A DNA stretch of 64,000 bases from Bradyrhizobium sp. BR 10289 (GCF_019455385.1 NZ_JACOFR010000007.1:124001-188000), one strand, 5' to 3'. Positions 36,667 to 46,015 are shown, counted from the first letter of the stretch. Notes: generated from the sequence alone by a model not told the origin. Translations and numbers: made by a program.

Positions 36667-37747
36667 GCTCGAATTTGGCTCCGTGCGCCTCGAGGGCAGA
36701 AGGAAGCGCAGCCACCGCGGCGACCTGCGTGTCGTATCCCACCCTGCGCCATCCGGGCATCGACTGTACGCTGGTCTCGAAAATCTGTTTGGCTCCGCTC
36801 GGCGGCGGCGGAGCGCCCGGAGGGACGAGCACCGTCGTCAAGATCCGCGTGTTGCCTGCGATCTCCGCGAACGACTGGCCCTTGGCGCCGACCTCGCGGA
36901 TAATGCTGGTGAATTCGCGATAACGTGGGGTGATCATCAACACGCCCTGACGACCGTCCGCCGCCTGAACCACGCGCAAGGGCTTGATACGGTCATCTTT
37001 GGGCAGCGCCTGCGCCGACGGCGCCAGTACGATACTCGATATTTCGAGGTCGGCCGGGGACAGGCCAGCGAGCGCTTCGATACCCTTCGCATAGATCGCC
37101 TTGACGCCGTACTGCAGGGACAGCGAAAAGCGGCGCTCGATCGAACGCAGCGACGGCGCGAACGGAACGTCGCGCCAGAGCGCCGACAGCTTGTCGGCGA
37201 AGGGATAGCGGTACCACGGCGTCTGTTCGAGGAATTTGGCATAGTCGTCCAGCAGCGCCAGATTGAAATCGTCCTCCCTGGTGCGGCTCGAACCGCGTAA
37301 GCCGACAGTCACCGCCCCGACCGTACGTTCGTAGAGTCCCTGCACCGCCATCTCGGCGGTGAAGCTCGATCCGATGATATAGTCGGTGATCATCTGATCC
37401 TGCGTCGGCGGCCGTTGCAACGACGTCGAGCGCCGCGCCCCGCACAGGCTGGACCAGAACCCGCCAATGCTGCTGAAATAGTTGAAGGACGATTCCGACG
37501 ATGCGCGCGTCACGCCGGCGAGATCGGCATAGGCGTAGACGATGTACCATTCCGGATAGGTCAGGAAGCTGTCGCCTTCCGCCCGCGCATATTTCGGGTC
37601 GTCGATGCCGAAGCCGATTGCCGTGCTCGTCGCCGGGCCTTCCGGCTTGCAGCCGTATTGAATATTGAGGATCTGCCAGGTGCAGGTCACGACGAATGCG
37701 AGAAAGCAGAGGCCGACAACGGCCGCGACCCGGCGAAGCCACTTCAT
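36650..37747 (-). CDS. Conserved membrane-anchored protein of unknown function
   Basis: 365 residues. An N-terminal hydrophobic segment (~7-28) probably anchors it with the bulk outside the cytosol. The conserved-looking stretch SFLTYPEWYIVYAYADLAG near residue 60 is aromatic-rich and could line a binding site. The rest is mixed alpha/beta with a proline-rich PPGAPPPPSG near 320. I do not recognise the family. It overlaps the DUF4383-like gene by four bases and the small membrane gene by 17. Confidence 0.7.
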   Translation of the reverse strand: MKWLRRVAAVVGLCFLAFVVTCTWQILNIQYGCKPEGPATSTAIGFGIDDPKYARAEGDSFLTYPEWYIVYAYADLAGVTRASSESSFNYFSSIGGFWSSLCGARRSTSLQRPPTQDQMITDYIIGSSFTAEMAVQGLYERTVGAVTVGLRGSSRTREDDFNLALLDDYAKFLEQTPWYRYPFADKLSALWRDVPFAPSLRSIERRFSLSLQYGVKAIYAKGIEALAGLSPADLEISSIVLAPSAQALPKDDRIKPLRVVQAADGRQGVLMITPRYREFTSIIREVGAKGQSFAEIAGNTRILTTVLVPPGAPPPPSGAKQIFETSVQSMPGWRRVGYDTQVAAVAALPSALEAHGAKFEHAYDY

Positions 37748-38154
37748 GCCGGCTGTCTCCGTGCAGTGAAGCCCGTTGCGATCCCGAAAGCGCCGAGCGC
37801 GAGGTGCGGCACGCTGGATGCGATCTTCACGTAGGTCGATGTCGGGCGAATGCCGTCGATGAAGATGCTGAGATCGAGATATCCGGATCCCGTGAACACG
37901 CCCATGACGCCGTCAAGAAAATAGAGCGTCCCGAACACTTTCAGGAAGAAGATCGCCGCCGATCGCGAGATCAGGGCCGCGGCGATGGCCCATGCCGCGG
38001 AAGCCAGATGCAACGCATCCTTGTAGATGTCGAGATGGAACAGCCCGAACACCCGTCCTTCCTGGTCGATGAAGGCCGGAATATAGTCCGTGGCGGCCGC
38101 GAACAGGAGCGCAGCTCCGAGCAGGCAGGCAGCCAGGCGGGATCGATCCATCAT
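37744..38154 (-). CDS. Small four-helix membrane protein, DUF4383-like
   Basis: 136 residues from the ATG at 38154, preceded by GAGGA; an ATG at 38181 would overlap the oxidase gene. There are about four hydrophobic segments. The pattern GLFHLDIYKDALHLASAAW, then a central helix with FLDGVMGVF and SVPHLALGAFG, recalls DUF4383 membrane proteins; this is a similarity guess. It lies between the FAD oxidase and the 365-residue protein. It may be a membrane partner of the oxidase. Confidence 0.65.
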   Translation of the reverse strand: MMDRSRLAACLLGAALLFAAATDYIPAFIDQEGRVFGLFHLDIYKDALHLASAAWAIAAALISRSAAIFFLKVFGTLYFLDGVMGVFTGSGYLDLSIFIDGIRPTSTYVKIASSVPHLALGAFGIATGFTARRQPA

Positions 38155-38164
38155 CCTGATATCC

Positions 38165-39607
38165 TCACGCGAAATAGGCATCCCACATCATGTTGCGGAA
38201 CACGAGCGATGGATCGAGCCTGCGTTTGGCTGCAATGAATTCCTCCGCGCGCGGATAGATCGAGCGCACCTGATCGCGCCGCGCATGCAGGCGGTAAGGA
38301 AGGTAGAATGCACCACCGAGGTCTTTGATGCCTTCAATCAGCGCTTCCGTCATCGTCATCATGTCGGCTTCGCCTTCAGGGCTGATCTTCTGCGAGAACG
38401 ACATCACGGCCGCGATCCGCTTCTGCGGCGCATAGGCCAGCACAGCGACCGGATCGGCGTCGACATAGCGTAACGTGACATTGAGAAATTCAGCCTTTGC
38501 CTTCGGGATGACGGCCCTGCATAGATCGATAAAACCTGCGAAGCGATCCGGCGGCACGAAATATTCGTGCAGGATGTCGGTGCGCGTGTGGTCTCCGGAC
38601 GCCAGATTGACGACGGGCTCCACCATCAGCGTGTTGCGCGTGGCCGCACCCGCAATGGACGGACTGACGGACGCCTCCATGAACCAGCGGAAATTTTTCG
38701 CCCATTCATGCCCGGTCTGCGCCCGGTAGACATTGCGTGCGAAGCCGCTCAACGCGAAATGATCGACTGCTGCCGGCAGCGGCGACGGCTGTGTCGCGGC
38801 GGGACGATAGGTGATCAGCAGCGCTTCGTCGAACAGGCTCTCGCGCGCAACCGAAAGACGACCATAGGCCATGCGTACCGCCGGATCGGTCTCGACCGCC
38901 TTGATGAAAGCGTCGGCAAAACGCAGCGGATTCATCCGGACGTAAGACGGTTCGAGCGACAGATTCGGCACCATATCGAGCTCGGCTTCGACGATCGCGC
39001 CGAACAGACCATAGCCGCCCATCGCGAGCGCAAAAAGGTCGGCGTTTTCGGTGCGCGAGCATGTTACGAGTTCGCCACCGGCGGTCACGATCTGCACCGA
39101 CCTGACCGTAGCGCCGAACGGACCGTAGCGTGTCGGCCAGCCGTGCGAATTGACACAGAAGGTCGAGCCGACGCCGAAGTCGCTGTTGGACTGCATCACC
39201 GCCGGTGAGAAGCCTTGCGCGTCGAGTGCCCGGATCACCTCGAACCAGCGCATGCCGGCGCCGACGCGATACGTCATCCGCGCCTTGTCGAGTTCGATGT
39301 GCCCGCCGGTCAGGGTGACGGCAACGCCATCCCTAGGAATCGATTGGCCGCCCATCGAGTGACGCGCCGTGCCGATGGCGAAGGGGCGTCCTTCCGCGGC
39401 AGCGGCGGCAATCTCTTTCCGAATTCGTCCGACGACGTCGTCAGTCGGCGTTGCCTTGAACGCCACGTGCCGCGCAACCGCCGTCGGATTGAGCCGGCTG
39501 GCATCGTTGACGATGGTTCGGGGGGTGAATTCGGCACGCGCCGGCACCGCTCCGGCGACCGCCAGGGCAAGTCCTCCCTTGAGGACGCTTCTTCGCGATA
39601 TCGTCAA
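38165..39607 (-). CDS. Tat-exported FAD-linked oxidase (aldonolactone oxidase-like)
   Basis: 480 residues. It begins with a Tat signal (ISRRSVLKGGLALAVAGA, cleavage after ARA near 25). Residues ~45-225 are a PCMH-type FAD domain; His83 in ARHSMGGQS is at the site where related oxidases hold FAD covalently. The C-terminal half resembles the aldonolactone oxidase substrate domain. I keep the TTG start at 39607, since a G-rich ribosome site lies before it and it gives the complete signal. It would oxidise a sugar, lactone or alcohol with oxygen in the periplasm. It is the only enzyme besides the hydrolase in the operon. Confidence 0.85.
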   Translation of the reverse strand: MTISRRSVLKGGLALAVAGAVPARAEFTPRTIVNDASRLNPTAVARHVAFKATPTDDVVGRIRKEIAAAAAEGRPFAIGTARHSMGGQSIPRDGVAVTLTGGHIELDKARMTYRVGAGMRWFEVIRALDAQGFSPAVMQSNSDFGVGSTFCVNSHGWPTRYGPFGATVRSVQIVTAGGELVTCSRTENADLFALAMGGYGLFGAIVEAELDMVPNLSLEPSYVRMNPLRFADAFIKAVETDPAVRMAYGRLSVARESLFDEALLITYRPAATQPSPLPAAVDHFALSGFARNVYRAQTGHEWAKNFRWFMEASVSPSIAGAATRNTLMVEPVVNLASGDHTRTDILHEYFVPPDRFAGFIDLCRAVIPKAKAEFLNVTLRYVDADPVAVLAYAPQKRIAAVMSFSQKISPEGEADMMTMTEALIEGIKDLGGAFYLPYRLHARRDQVRSIYPRAEEFIAAKRRLDPSLVFRNMMWDAYFA

Positions 39608-39664
39608 TCAGCCCCCCGGAAACGTTGCTGCAATCCTACGAGATAAAACGGGTACGCCACCGTC

Positions 39665-40339
39665 TCAATTTCCACGTCGATCAACCGGCGCGGCTTGCGG
39701 TGCAAGACGCAACAGAATGAAATGCGTCGGGATGAAAGCGAACAGCGGAAGACCAATCATGAGGCCGGCAAGCCAGACCAGCGGCGGCACGAAGCTCTGA
39801 GGAGCGGTATCGCTCGGCCCGAAGACGTAATTGATGTTGACCGGCGTCATGCCGGGATTGGGTGTCGGCGGCGGCATCAGAAAATAGCAGGTGAGCAGGA
39901 GCGCCCACGCCAAGACGCTCCACCTGAGCAGCGCGCGTGGATCATAACCGAGTCGCCAGATCAGGAAAACAAGCAGGAGCGGCAACCAGCCGTGGAAGCC
40001 GGACAGAAATCGCAGGAAGAAAGAGTGCTCCGAGATGAACATGTAGTCGGTCATGCCAATCAGCGAGTAGCCGCTGAATCGGGCGGCGAAGTCGAGCATC
40101 CAGAACGCTTGCGGCAGCAGGAGGCCCACGGCAGACATCGAGATCAGCAGTGCACTTTCGGTCCATATTCCGATGAGCGTCAGGACCAGGCTGACGTCGC
40201 AAAAATAGAGAAAATTGGTCGGACCGTACCAATAGACATAGACCGGTACCAGAACGGCCATGAAGGCAGTGAACGCGATCTTCACCGACAGCGGAACGCG
40301 TCCGCTGTCCGACTCCGCAGCGGTGGCGGTAACAGACAT
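39665..40339 (-). CDS. Multi-pass membrane protein of unknown function
   Basis: 224 residues from the ATG at 40339, with GAGG upstream. About six membrane helices are visible, with conserved-looking turns FHGWLPLLLVFLIW and a PPPTPNPGMTPVNINYVFG segment between helices. I do not recognise a named family. It is the first gene of the operon, 57 bp ahead of the FAD oxidase. A tatagt -10-like box lies 35 bases upstream without a convincing -35. Confidence 0.7.
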   Translation of the reverse strand: MSVTATAAESDSGRVPLSVKIAFTAFMAVLVPVYVYWYGPTNFLYFCDVSLVLTLIGIWTESALLISMSAVGLLLPQAFWMLDFAARFSGYSLIGMTDYMFISEHSFFLRFLSGFHGWLPLLLVFLIWRLGYDPRALLRWSVLAWALLLTCYFLMPPPTPNPGMTPVNINYVFGPSDTAPQSFVPPLVWLAGLMIGLPLFAFIPTHFILLRLAPQAAPVDRRGN

Positions 40340-40688
40340 TGCCGCAAACCTCTTCAATCAGGCTGGCAGCACCACTATACCGCATTAGGTAAACAGAGAT
40401 TCCACGTCGCGACCCCTGGTTGAATGCCCTCAATGTTTTGCAAAGATTCGGTTAATGCCGATCCCGGGCCGCCGCGATTCCTCGGATCCGCCAAGGGATT
40501 GGCAGAGCTGCAGGCCTCGGCACTGCCGACATCAGGCAGCGCGTGGGGTGGGCGAAGGCGGGAAGCGCAGTGCCCACGTCTTCGCACCAAATAGGTAGGA
40601 CGTGGGCACGCTTCCGCCTTCGCTCTTCGAGCTACGGCGGACAAGTCGCTTTGCCCACGCTGCAGGCCACAAGCTTCACTTACACACC
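40340..40688. other. 349 bp gene-free stretch
   Basis: It holds the upstream region of the FAD-oxidase operon (right of 40340) and a diverged family A palindrome at 40541-40663. No coding frame is supported. Confidence 0.6.
40541..40663. repeat. Intergenic palindrome, family A copy 2 (diverged)
   Basis: It starts gcgtggggtgggcgaag and ends ctttgcccacgctgc, with inner gtgcccacgtc and gacgtgggcac. It is longer than the other copies because of an added cttcgagctacggcggac segment near the right arm. Confidence 0.75.
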
Positions 40689-41093
40689 CTACGCCGGCAC
40701 GATCACCTTGCCGATCGGCCAGAGCGCGATGCCGGCGAGCTTGAGGTGGGCCCATGCGAAGGGAATGCCGATGATGGTGACGGCGAGAACCAGCGCGGTC
40801 ACGAGGTGGCCGAGGGCCAGCCACCAGCCGGCCAGCACGAACCAGATGATGTTGCCGATCACCCCGAGCGGGCCGGTGCCGATGTCCTCGACGCCGGTGA
40901 CCTCGTAGCGGCTGACCGCCCGAGAGCCGAACGGCATCAGCGTGTAGACGGCGATGTTGAAGGCCGCCCGCGCCCAGGGCAGGCCGATGATGGTGACGGC
41001 CATGATGACCGCAGCGACCAGCCAGCCGAACGCCATCCAGGCGCCGCCGATGAGAATCCAGAGGATGTTGAGCAGGATGGAAACGGGGGTCAT
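40689..41093 (-). CDS. yccF: YccF family inner membrane protein
   Basis: 134 residues made of two similar halves, each with NIxWxxxxGWxxAxxxxxxAVTIIGxPxA, as in E. coli YccF. About four membrane helices. The function of the family is not established. ATG at 41093; a tatata box about 30 bases upstream may be its -10. It is divergent from glgX. Confidence 0.92.
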   Translation of the reverse strand: MTPVSILLNILWILIGGAWMAFGWLVAAVIMAVTIIGLPWARAAFNIAVYTLMPFGSRAVSRYEVTGVEDIGTGPLGVIGNIIWFVLAGWWLALGHLVTALVLAVTIIGIPFAWAHLKLAGIALWPIGKVIVPA

Positions 41094-41290
41094 GGCATTA
41101 TCCCTGGTCGATGACCCCCTTTATATAGGTGCGAAAATCGTCGCTGCGAAGACAGCCATCGGCTCACACCGGTACAATCCCGCTCTCGCTTCATTGAATT
41201 GACGCACGCAGCACCCAGAATGGCACGGCATTTGAAACATTCTGGCGCAATGGCGTTGCCGTCGCGCCCGTTGGGGCCTGGGGGGTTCAC

Positions 41291-43426
41291 ATGACCGATT
41301 TGATCATCGAGGAAGGCCTGCCCTATCCGCTCGGCGCCCATTGGAGCGGCAAGGGTACGAACTTCGCGGTGTTTTCCGCCAACGCGACAAAGGTGGAGGT
41401 CTGCCTGTTCGACGGCGACCGCGAGACTCACCGCTTCGAGCTGCCGGAATATACCGACCAGGTTTTTCACGGCTACATCGCTGGCGTCGGGCCCGGCACC
41501 TTCTACGGCTACCGCGTCTATGGCCCCTACCATCCGGACGCCGGCCACAGATTCAATCCCAACAAGCTGCTGCTCGATCCCTATGCGCGTGCCCATGCCG
41601 GGAGCCTGACCTGGAATCCGGCGGTGTTCGGCTACAGGATGGAGACCGGCGACGACACCACCTTCGACGAACGCGACAGCGCGCCGTTCATGCCGAAATG
41701 CGTCGTGGTCGATCCCGATTTCGACTGGCAGGCCGAAGCGGCGCGGCAGAACGTCCATTGGGACGAGACCATTGTCTACGAGACCCACGTCAAGGGTTTT
41801 ACCAAGAAGCACCCTGCGGTGCCGGAGAATCTTCGCGGCACCTATGCGGGCTTTGCCGCGCCCGAGATGATCGCACACCTGACCTCGCTGGGCGTGACCT
41901 CGATCGAGCTCTTGCCGGTGCACTCCTTCATTAACGACGACAATCTGCTCCGCAAGAACCTCGTCAATTACTGGGGCTACAACACCATCGGCTTCTTCGC
42001 GCCGGACCCGCGCTATGCCTCCGACGTGCCGAACTCCTTGCGCGAATTCAAGGAGATGGTGTCGAAGCTGCACGGCGCGGGGCTCGAGGTGTTCCTCGAC
42101 GTCGTCTACAACCACACCGCCGAGGGCAACGAGCTCGGGCTGACGCTGTCCTTCAAGGGCATCGACAATGCCAGCTATTACCGCCTGCTGCCGGACCGGC
42201 GGCGCTATTACATCAACGACACCGGCACCGGAAACACGGTGAACCTGTCACATCCGCGCGTGATCCAGATGGTGATGGACTCGTTGCGCTACTGGGCCGG
42301 CCACATGCATATCGACGGCTTCCGCTTCGATCTCGGCACCATCCTCGCGCGCGAGGTCTACGGCTTCGACGAGCAGAGCGGGTTCTTGAAGGCGATGGAC
42401 CAGGATCCTTTGCTATCGACTGTGAAGCTGATCGCCGAACCCTGGGATTGCGGCCCCGGCGGCTACCAGGTCGGCGGCTTTCCGCCGGGCTGGGCCGAGT
42501 GGAACGACAAATATCGCGACACCGTGCGCGACTATTGGCGCGGCGAGGCGCCGCCGTCTGCGCTGGCGACGCGGCTGCTCGGCTCAGGCGATATCTTCGG
42601 CCGGTGGGGAGGACGGCGTTCATGGGCCAGCGTCAACTTCATCACGGCCCATGACGGTTTCACGCTGAACGACTGGGCGAGCTACAACGACAAGCACAAC
42701 GAAGCCAATGGCGAGGGCAACCGCGACGGCAATTCGACCAACCGCTCCTGGAATTGCGGCGTCGAGGGGCCGACCGACGATCAGAACGTCACTGCGCTAC
42801 GCGAGCGGCAAAAGCGCAACATGCTGGCGACGCTGCTGCTGTCGCAGGGAACGCCGATGCTGCTTGGCGGCGACGAATTCGGCCGCACCCAGCAGGGCAA
42901 CAACAACGCCTATTGCCAGGACAGCGACATCTCCTGGTTCGACTGGAATTTTGGCGAGGACGCGCAGAAGCTGCTCGCGTTCACCAGACGCGTGATCCAG
43001 CTCCGCCGTGACTATCCGATCCTGCGCCGCAGCCGTTTCCTCACCGGTGCACATGACGCAAAGCTCGACATCCGCGACGTGGTCTGGGTCAACGCCAATG
43101 GCAGCGAGATGTCGAGTGCCGACTGGGAGAGCGGCTGGCTGAAGTGTTTCGGCGTGGTGCTCGACGGTCGCGCGCGCAAAACCGCGATCGCACGCCGCGG
43201 CGAGGACGACAGCGTGCTGATCATCCTCAACAGTTACGAGGGCGAGGTCGACTTCAAGCTGCCGCACACCACGGCGGGTCCGTGCTGGTCACTGCTGCTG
43301 GACACCAATGTGGGAGACGGCGGCTCTGGGGCACGGTTCGAGTTCGACAGCGTCTACAAGGTGCCGGGAAGGTCGTTCCTGCTGTTCGTCGGTGGGGAGC
43401 TGGTTGAGGGCGCTTCGCTCTCGTAG
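41291..43426 (+). CDS. glgX: Glycogen debranching enzyme GlgX
   Basis: 711 residues of glycoside hydrolase family 13. An N-terminal CBM48-like domain (~10-110, YPLGAHWSGKGTNFAVFSANA) precedes the catalytic barrel: DVVYNHTAEGNE, nucleophile Asp in GFRFDLG, acid Glu in AEPWDCG and stabiliser in TAHDGFTL. It removes alpha-1,6 branches from phosphorylase-trimmed glycogen. No other glg gene is adjacent. The TAG stop is the TAG inside the left arm of palindrome A3, so the repeat sets the C-terminal end (EGASLS). Confidence 0.96.
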   Translation: MTDLIIEEGLPYPLGAHWSGKGTNFAVFSANATKVEVCLFDGDRETHRFELPEYTDQVFHGYIAGVGPGTFYGYRVYGPYHPDAGHRFNPNKLLLDPYARAHAGSLTWNPAVFGYRMETGDDTTFDERDSAPFMPKCVVVDPDFDWQAEAARQNVHWDETIVYETHVKGFTKKHPAVPENLRGTYAGFAAPEMIAHLTSLGVTSIELLPVHSFINDDNLLRKNLVNYWGYNTIGFFAPDPRYASDVPNSLREFKEMVSKLHGAGLEVFLDVVYNHTAEGNELGLTLSFKGIDNASYYRLLPDRRRYYINDTGTGNTVNLSHPRVIQMVMDSLRYWAGHMHIDGFRFDLGTILAREVYGFDEQSGFLKAMDQDPLLSTVKLIAEPWDCGPGGYQVGGFPPGWAEWNDKYRDTVRDYWRGEAPPSALATRLLGSGDIFGRWGGRRSWASVNFITAHDGFTLNDWASYNDKHNEANGEGNRDGNSTNRSWNCGVEGPTDDQNVTALRERQKRNMLATLLLSQGTPMLLGGDEFGRTQQGNNNAYCQDSDISWFDWNFGEDAQKLLAFTRRVIQLRRDYPILRRSRFLTGAHDAKLDIRDVVWVNANGSEMSSADWESGWLKCFGVVLDGRARKTAIARRGEDDSVLIILNSYEGEVDFKLPHTTAGPCWSLLLDTNVGDGGSGARFEFDSVYKVPGRSFLLFVGGELVEGASLS

Positions 43427-43513
43427 GGTGGGCAAAGGCGCGCTTGCGCCGTGCCCACGACTGTCTCGGTAAGCGAATTTTCGTGGGCACGCTTCGCTTT
43501 GCCCACCCTACGA
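43421..43513. repeat. Intergenic palindrome, family A copy 3, overlapping glgX stop
   Basis: Perfect 17-base arms tcgtagggtgggcaaag and ctttgcccaccctacga. The first six bases belong to glgX, including its stop. The palindrome also lies 13 bp before the stop of the convergent acyl-CoA synthetase gene. Confidence 0.92.
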
Positions 43514-43526
43514 TACTACGATACTG

Positions 43527-45071
43527 TCAAATCTTCCGCCCCGCCTGCTCCCAATAGGGATCGCGCAGGCGGCGCTTGAAGATCTTTCCGGAGTCTTCGC
43601 GCGGCAGGCCCGCGCGGATCTCGATGTGCTTGGGCACCTTGTAGTCGGCCAGATGGGCTTTCAAGCTCGCGCGGATGGAAGCTTCATCGAGCTTAACACC
43701 CGGCTGCGGTTCGACCACCGCCATCAACGCCTCGCCGAACTCCGCATCGGGGATACCGAACACCGCGCAATCGTGCACGCCGGGCACCGCGTGCAGCACC
43801 GCCTCGATCTCGGCCGGATAGATGTTGACGCCGCCTGATATCACCATGTCGCGCTTGCGGTCGCAGATGAAGACGTAGCCGTCTTCGTCGATATAACCGA
43901 CGTCGCCGGAGGTGATGAAGCCGTCGCGGTCGATCTCGGCGCGCTTCTCCGGCTTGTTGTGGTAGGTGAAGTCGGCCATGTCGGACATGCGCGAATAGAT
44001 CTCGCCAATTTCGCCGACGCCGAGCACGCGGCCGTCGTCGCCGATGAAGCGCAGCTCGGCGCCGGGCGAGATCCTGCCGACCGTGCCGGGCTTCCTCAGC
44101 GCGTCCTCGGAGGTTGCAAAGGTGACGGCGCTGGATTCGGTCGAACCATAGAATTCGTAGATCACCGGCCCCCACCATTCGATCATGGCACGCTTGACGT
44201 CGGCCGGGCACGGCGCGGCGGCATGGATGACGTGGCGGAGCGAGGAGACGTCGTACTTCTTGCGCACCGCCTCGGGCAGCTTCATCAGGCGGATGAACAT
44301 GGTCGGCACCATGAAGATGGTGTCGATTTTGTAGCGCTCGATCAGCTCGAGAAATTCTTCCGCCTCGAAGCGCGGCATCAGCACCAGTACCCCACCAAGC
44401 TTTCCGGCGCGGATGCCGAACGAGTTCGGCGCGGAATGATAGAGCGGGCCAGGCAGGATCGCGCGGGCACCGGGCTTGAGCCCGTAGATCATCGCGCGCA
44501 TGCGCTCGCCCGCGGCCTGCTGCTCCGGCGTCGGCGCATTGCGGCGCACGCCCTTGGGGTGGCCCGTCGTGCCCGACGTGTAGATCATGTTCATCGGCTG
44601 TGGCACGACCGGACCGTCATAGGGCGGGAATTGCGCGAGCCAGGATTCGAAATCGATCGCGAAGTCCGGCGTCGTCAGGTGATCGGGATCGATCTTGTAG
44701 TTTTTGCGGATCTCCGGCGGCGTCGGCACACTGAGTACGGTGACGCCTTTCGGGATCGCGTCGCGCAGTGCGTGCAGCATGTCGGCGTGTCCGATCAGCA
44801 CGGATGTGCCGGTGTCACCGAGGATGTAATTGATCTCCTCCGGCTTGAAGTGCCAGTTGATCGGAACGCCATAGGCACCGAGCCGCATCGCGGCGTAGGC
44901 GGCTTCGAGGAAGGCGATGTCGTTGCGCATCAGCATGCAGACGCAATCGCCTTGGCGGACGCCGATCCTGGCGAGGCCGGAGGCGATGCGGTCGGCGCGA
45001 GCGGCGACCTCAGTGTGGGCGCGACGGCGATCGCCGGAAACGATGCCGAGGAAGTTGGACGTTTCGCTCAT
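43527..45071 (-). CDS. Acyl-CoA synthetase (AMP-forming)
   Basis: 514 residues from the ATG at 45071; longer starts would translate a palindromic repeat. The ANL-family motifs are clear: YTSGTTGHPKGV (~160-171), YEFYGSTESS, SGDVGYIDEDGYVFICDRKRD and a C-terminal PREDSGKIFKR with the catalytic Lys. It activates a carboxylic acid to its CoA ester via an acyl-adenylate, the entry step of this district. The chain length or ring type of the substrate is unknown. Confidence 0.93.
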   Translation of the reverse strand: MSETSNFLGIVSGDRRRAHTEVAARADRIASGLARIGVRQGDCVCMLMRNDIAFLEAAYAAMRLGAYGVPINWHFKPEEINYILGDTGTSVLIGHADMLHALRDAIPKGVTVLSVPTPPEIRKNYKIDPDHLTTPDFAIDFESWLAQFPPYDGPVVPQPMNMIYTSGTTGHPKGVRRNAPTPEQQAAGERMRAMIYGLKPGARAILPGPLYHSAPNSFGIRAGKLGGVLVLMPRFEAEEFLELIERYKIDTIFMVPTMFIRLMKLPEAVRKKYDVSSLRHVIHAAAPCPADVKRAMIEWWGPVIYEFYGSTESSAVTFATSEDALRKPGTVGRISPGAELRFIGDDGRVLGVGEIGEIYSRMSDMADFTYHNKPEKRAEIDRDGFITSGDVGYIDEDGYVFICDRKRDMVISGGVNIYPAEIEAVLHAVPGVHDCAVFGIPDAEFGEALMAVVEPQPGVKLDEASIRASLKAHLADYKVPKHIEIRAGLPREDSGKIFKRRLRDPYWEQAGRKI

Positions 45072-45095
45072 GTGTTTTTCTTTGTTGTTCGTGGC

Positions 45096-45202
45096 CGTCA
45101 TTCCGGGGCGATGCGCAGCATCGAACCCGGAATCCATTTCGCGGCATGGAATGCGGCTCAATGGATTCCGGGCCTGCGCCTGCGGCGCATCCCGGACTGA
45201 CG
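45096..45202. repeat. Intergenic palindrome, family H
   Basis: The outer ends cgtcattccggggcg and cgcatcccggactgacg pair imperfectly. An inner pair (cccggaatccatt and aatggattccggg) is perfect over 13 bases. It sits between the synthetase start and the crotonase stop. Confidence 0.8.
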
Positions 45203-45205
45203 AAC

Positions 45206-46015
45206 TCAATCCACATACTTCGCCGCGCGCTTCTCCAGATTGGAGCGCACGGCTTCGGTCTGGTTCGGGCTTCCGATCAGCTTCTGCTGCTCGACGGACT
45301 CGGCGAGCAGTGCCGGCCCGGGATCGACCGAGAGATTGTTCAGCAGCCGCTTCGCTGCGCGGATCGCATCGGGGCTCTTGCCGGCAATCTCGCGCGCGAC
45401 TTCGAGGGCGCTCGCGCGCGGATCATCGCAGATGCGCGTCGCCAGACCATAAGTCATCGCCTCCTGCGCGGAGAAGATGCGGCCCGTATAGGTGAGATCG
45501 CGCAAAATGTCGTCGCGCACGAGCGAAGCCAGGATCGGCGTACCCGCCATGTCAGGCACGAGACCCCATTTGATTTCCATGATCGACATCCGCGCATCGG
45601 CGCTCAGGAAGCGCATGTCGGCCCCGAGCGAGAGCTGAAAACCGCCGCCGAAGGCGACGCCGTGCACAGCCGCGATCACTGGCACCGGCAATTGGCGCCA
45701 TCCCCAGACAGCCTGTTGCGGAAAATTCGCCTGGCCATGCGTGCGCTTGGTGAGATCGCGATTTTCGCCGCCCGGAATTCCGTTGCCGCCCTTTTCCTTC
45801 ATGGCGGCAAAACGCCCCATGTCGAGACCGGCGCAGAAGGCGCGGCCCTCGCCGGAGAGCACGACGACGCGCACGCCTTTTTCCTTCGACAGCCGCTCGG
45901 TTGCCGCGACAAGGGCCTCGAACATCGCCTGATCGAGCGCATTCATCTTGTCCGCGCGCACCAGGCGCACGTCGGCGACGCCTTCCGAGATCGAGATCGA
46001 GACGCGTTCTTCCAT
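45206..46015 (-). CDS. Crotonase-family enzyme, dienoyl-CoA isomerase-like
   Basis: 269 residues. Oxyanion segments CAGLDMGRF and HGVAFGGGFQLSLGAD are present. Of the two hydratase glutamates, the first position is Gln127 and the second is kept (Glu147 in IMEIKWGLVPD, with Asp155 following). This fits delta3,5-delta2,4-dienoyl-CoA isomerases partly, rather than a standard hydratase. It is divergent from a DECR1-type reductase gene 116 bp away, which fits a shared role in unsaturated acyl-CoA oxidation (inference). Confidence 0.85.
   Translation of the reverse strand: MEERVSISISEGVADVRLVRADKMNALDQAMFEALVAATERLSKEKGVRVVVLSGEGRAFCAGLDMGRFAAMKEKGGNGIPGGENRDLTKRTHGQANFPQQAVWGWRQLPVPVIAAVHGVAFGGGFQLSLGADMRFLSADARMSIMEIKWGLVPDMAGTPILASLVRDDILRDLTYTGRIFSAQEAMTYGLATRICDDPRASALEVAREIAGKSPDAIRAAKRLLNNLSVDPGPALLAESVEQQKLIGSPNQTEAVRSNLEKRAAKYVD

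Noticed and set aside
40374..40379. tatagt as -10 of the FAD-oxidase operon
   Set aside because: Well placed 35 bases before the start, but the hexamer 17 bases upstream (gaatct) is a poor -35, so no promoter is claimed.
41215..41245. Inverted repeat ccagaatg/cattctgg upstream of glgX
   Set aside because: Eight-base arms with a 15-base spacer are expected by chance in a window this size; no second copy seen.
45072..45209. Earlier start for the acyl-CoA synthetase
   Set aside because: The extra 46 codons lie in palindrome H and do not resemble the family.
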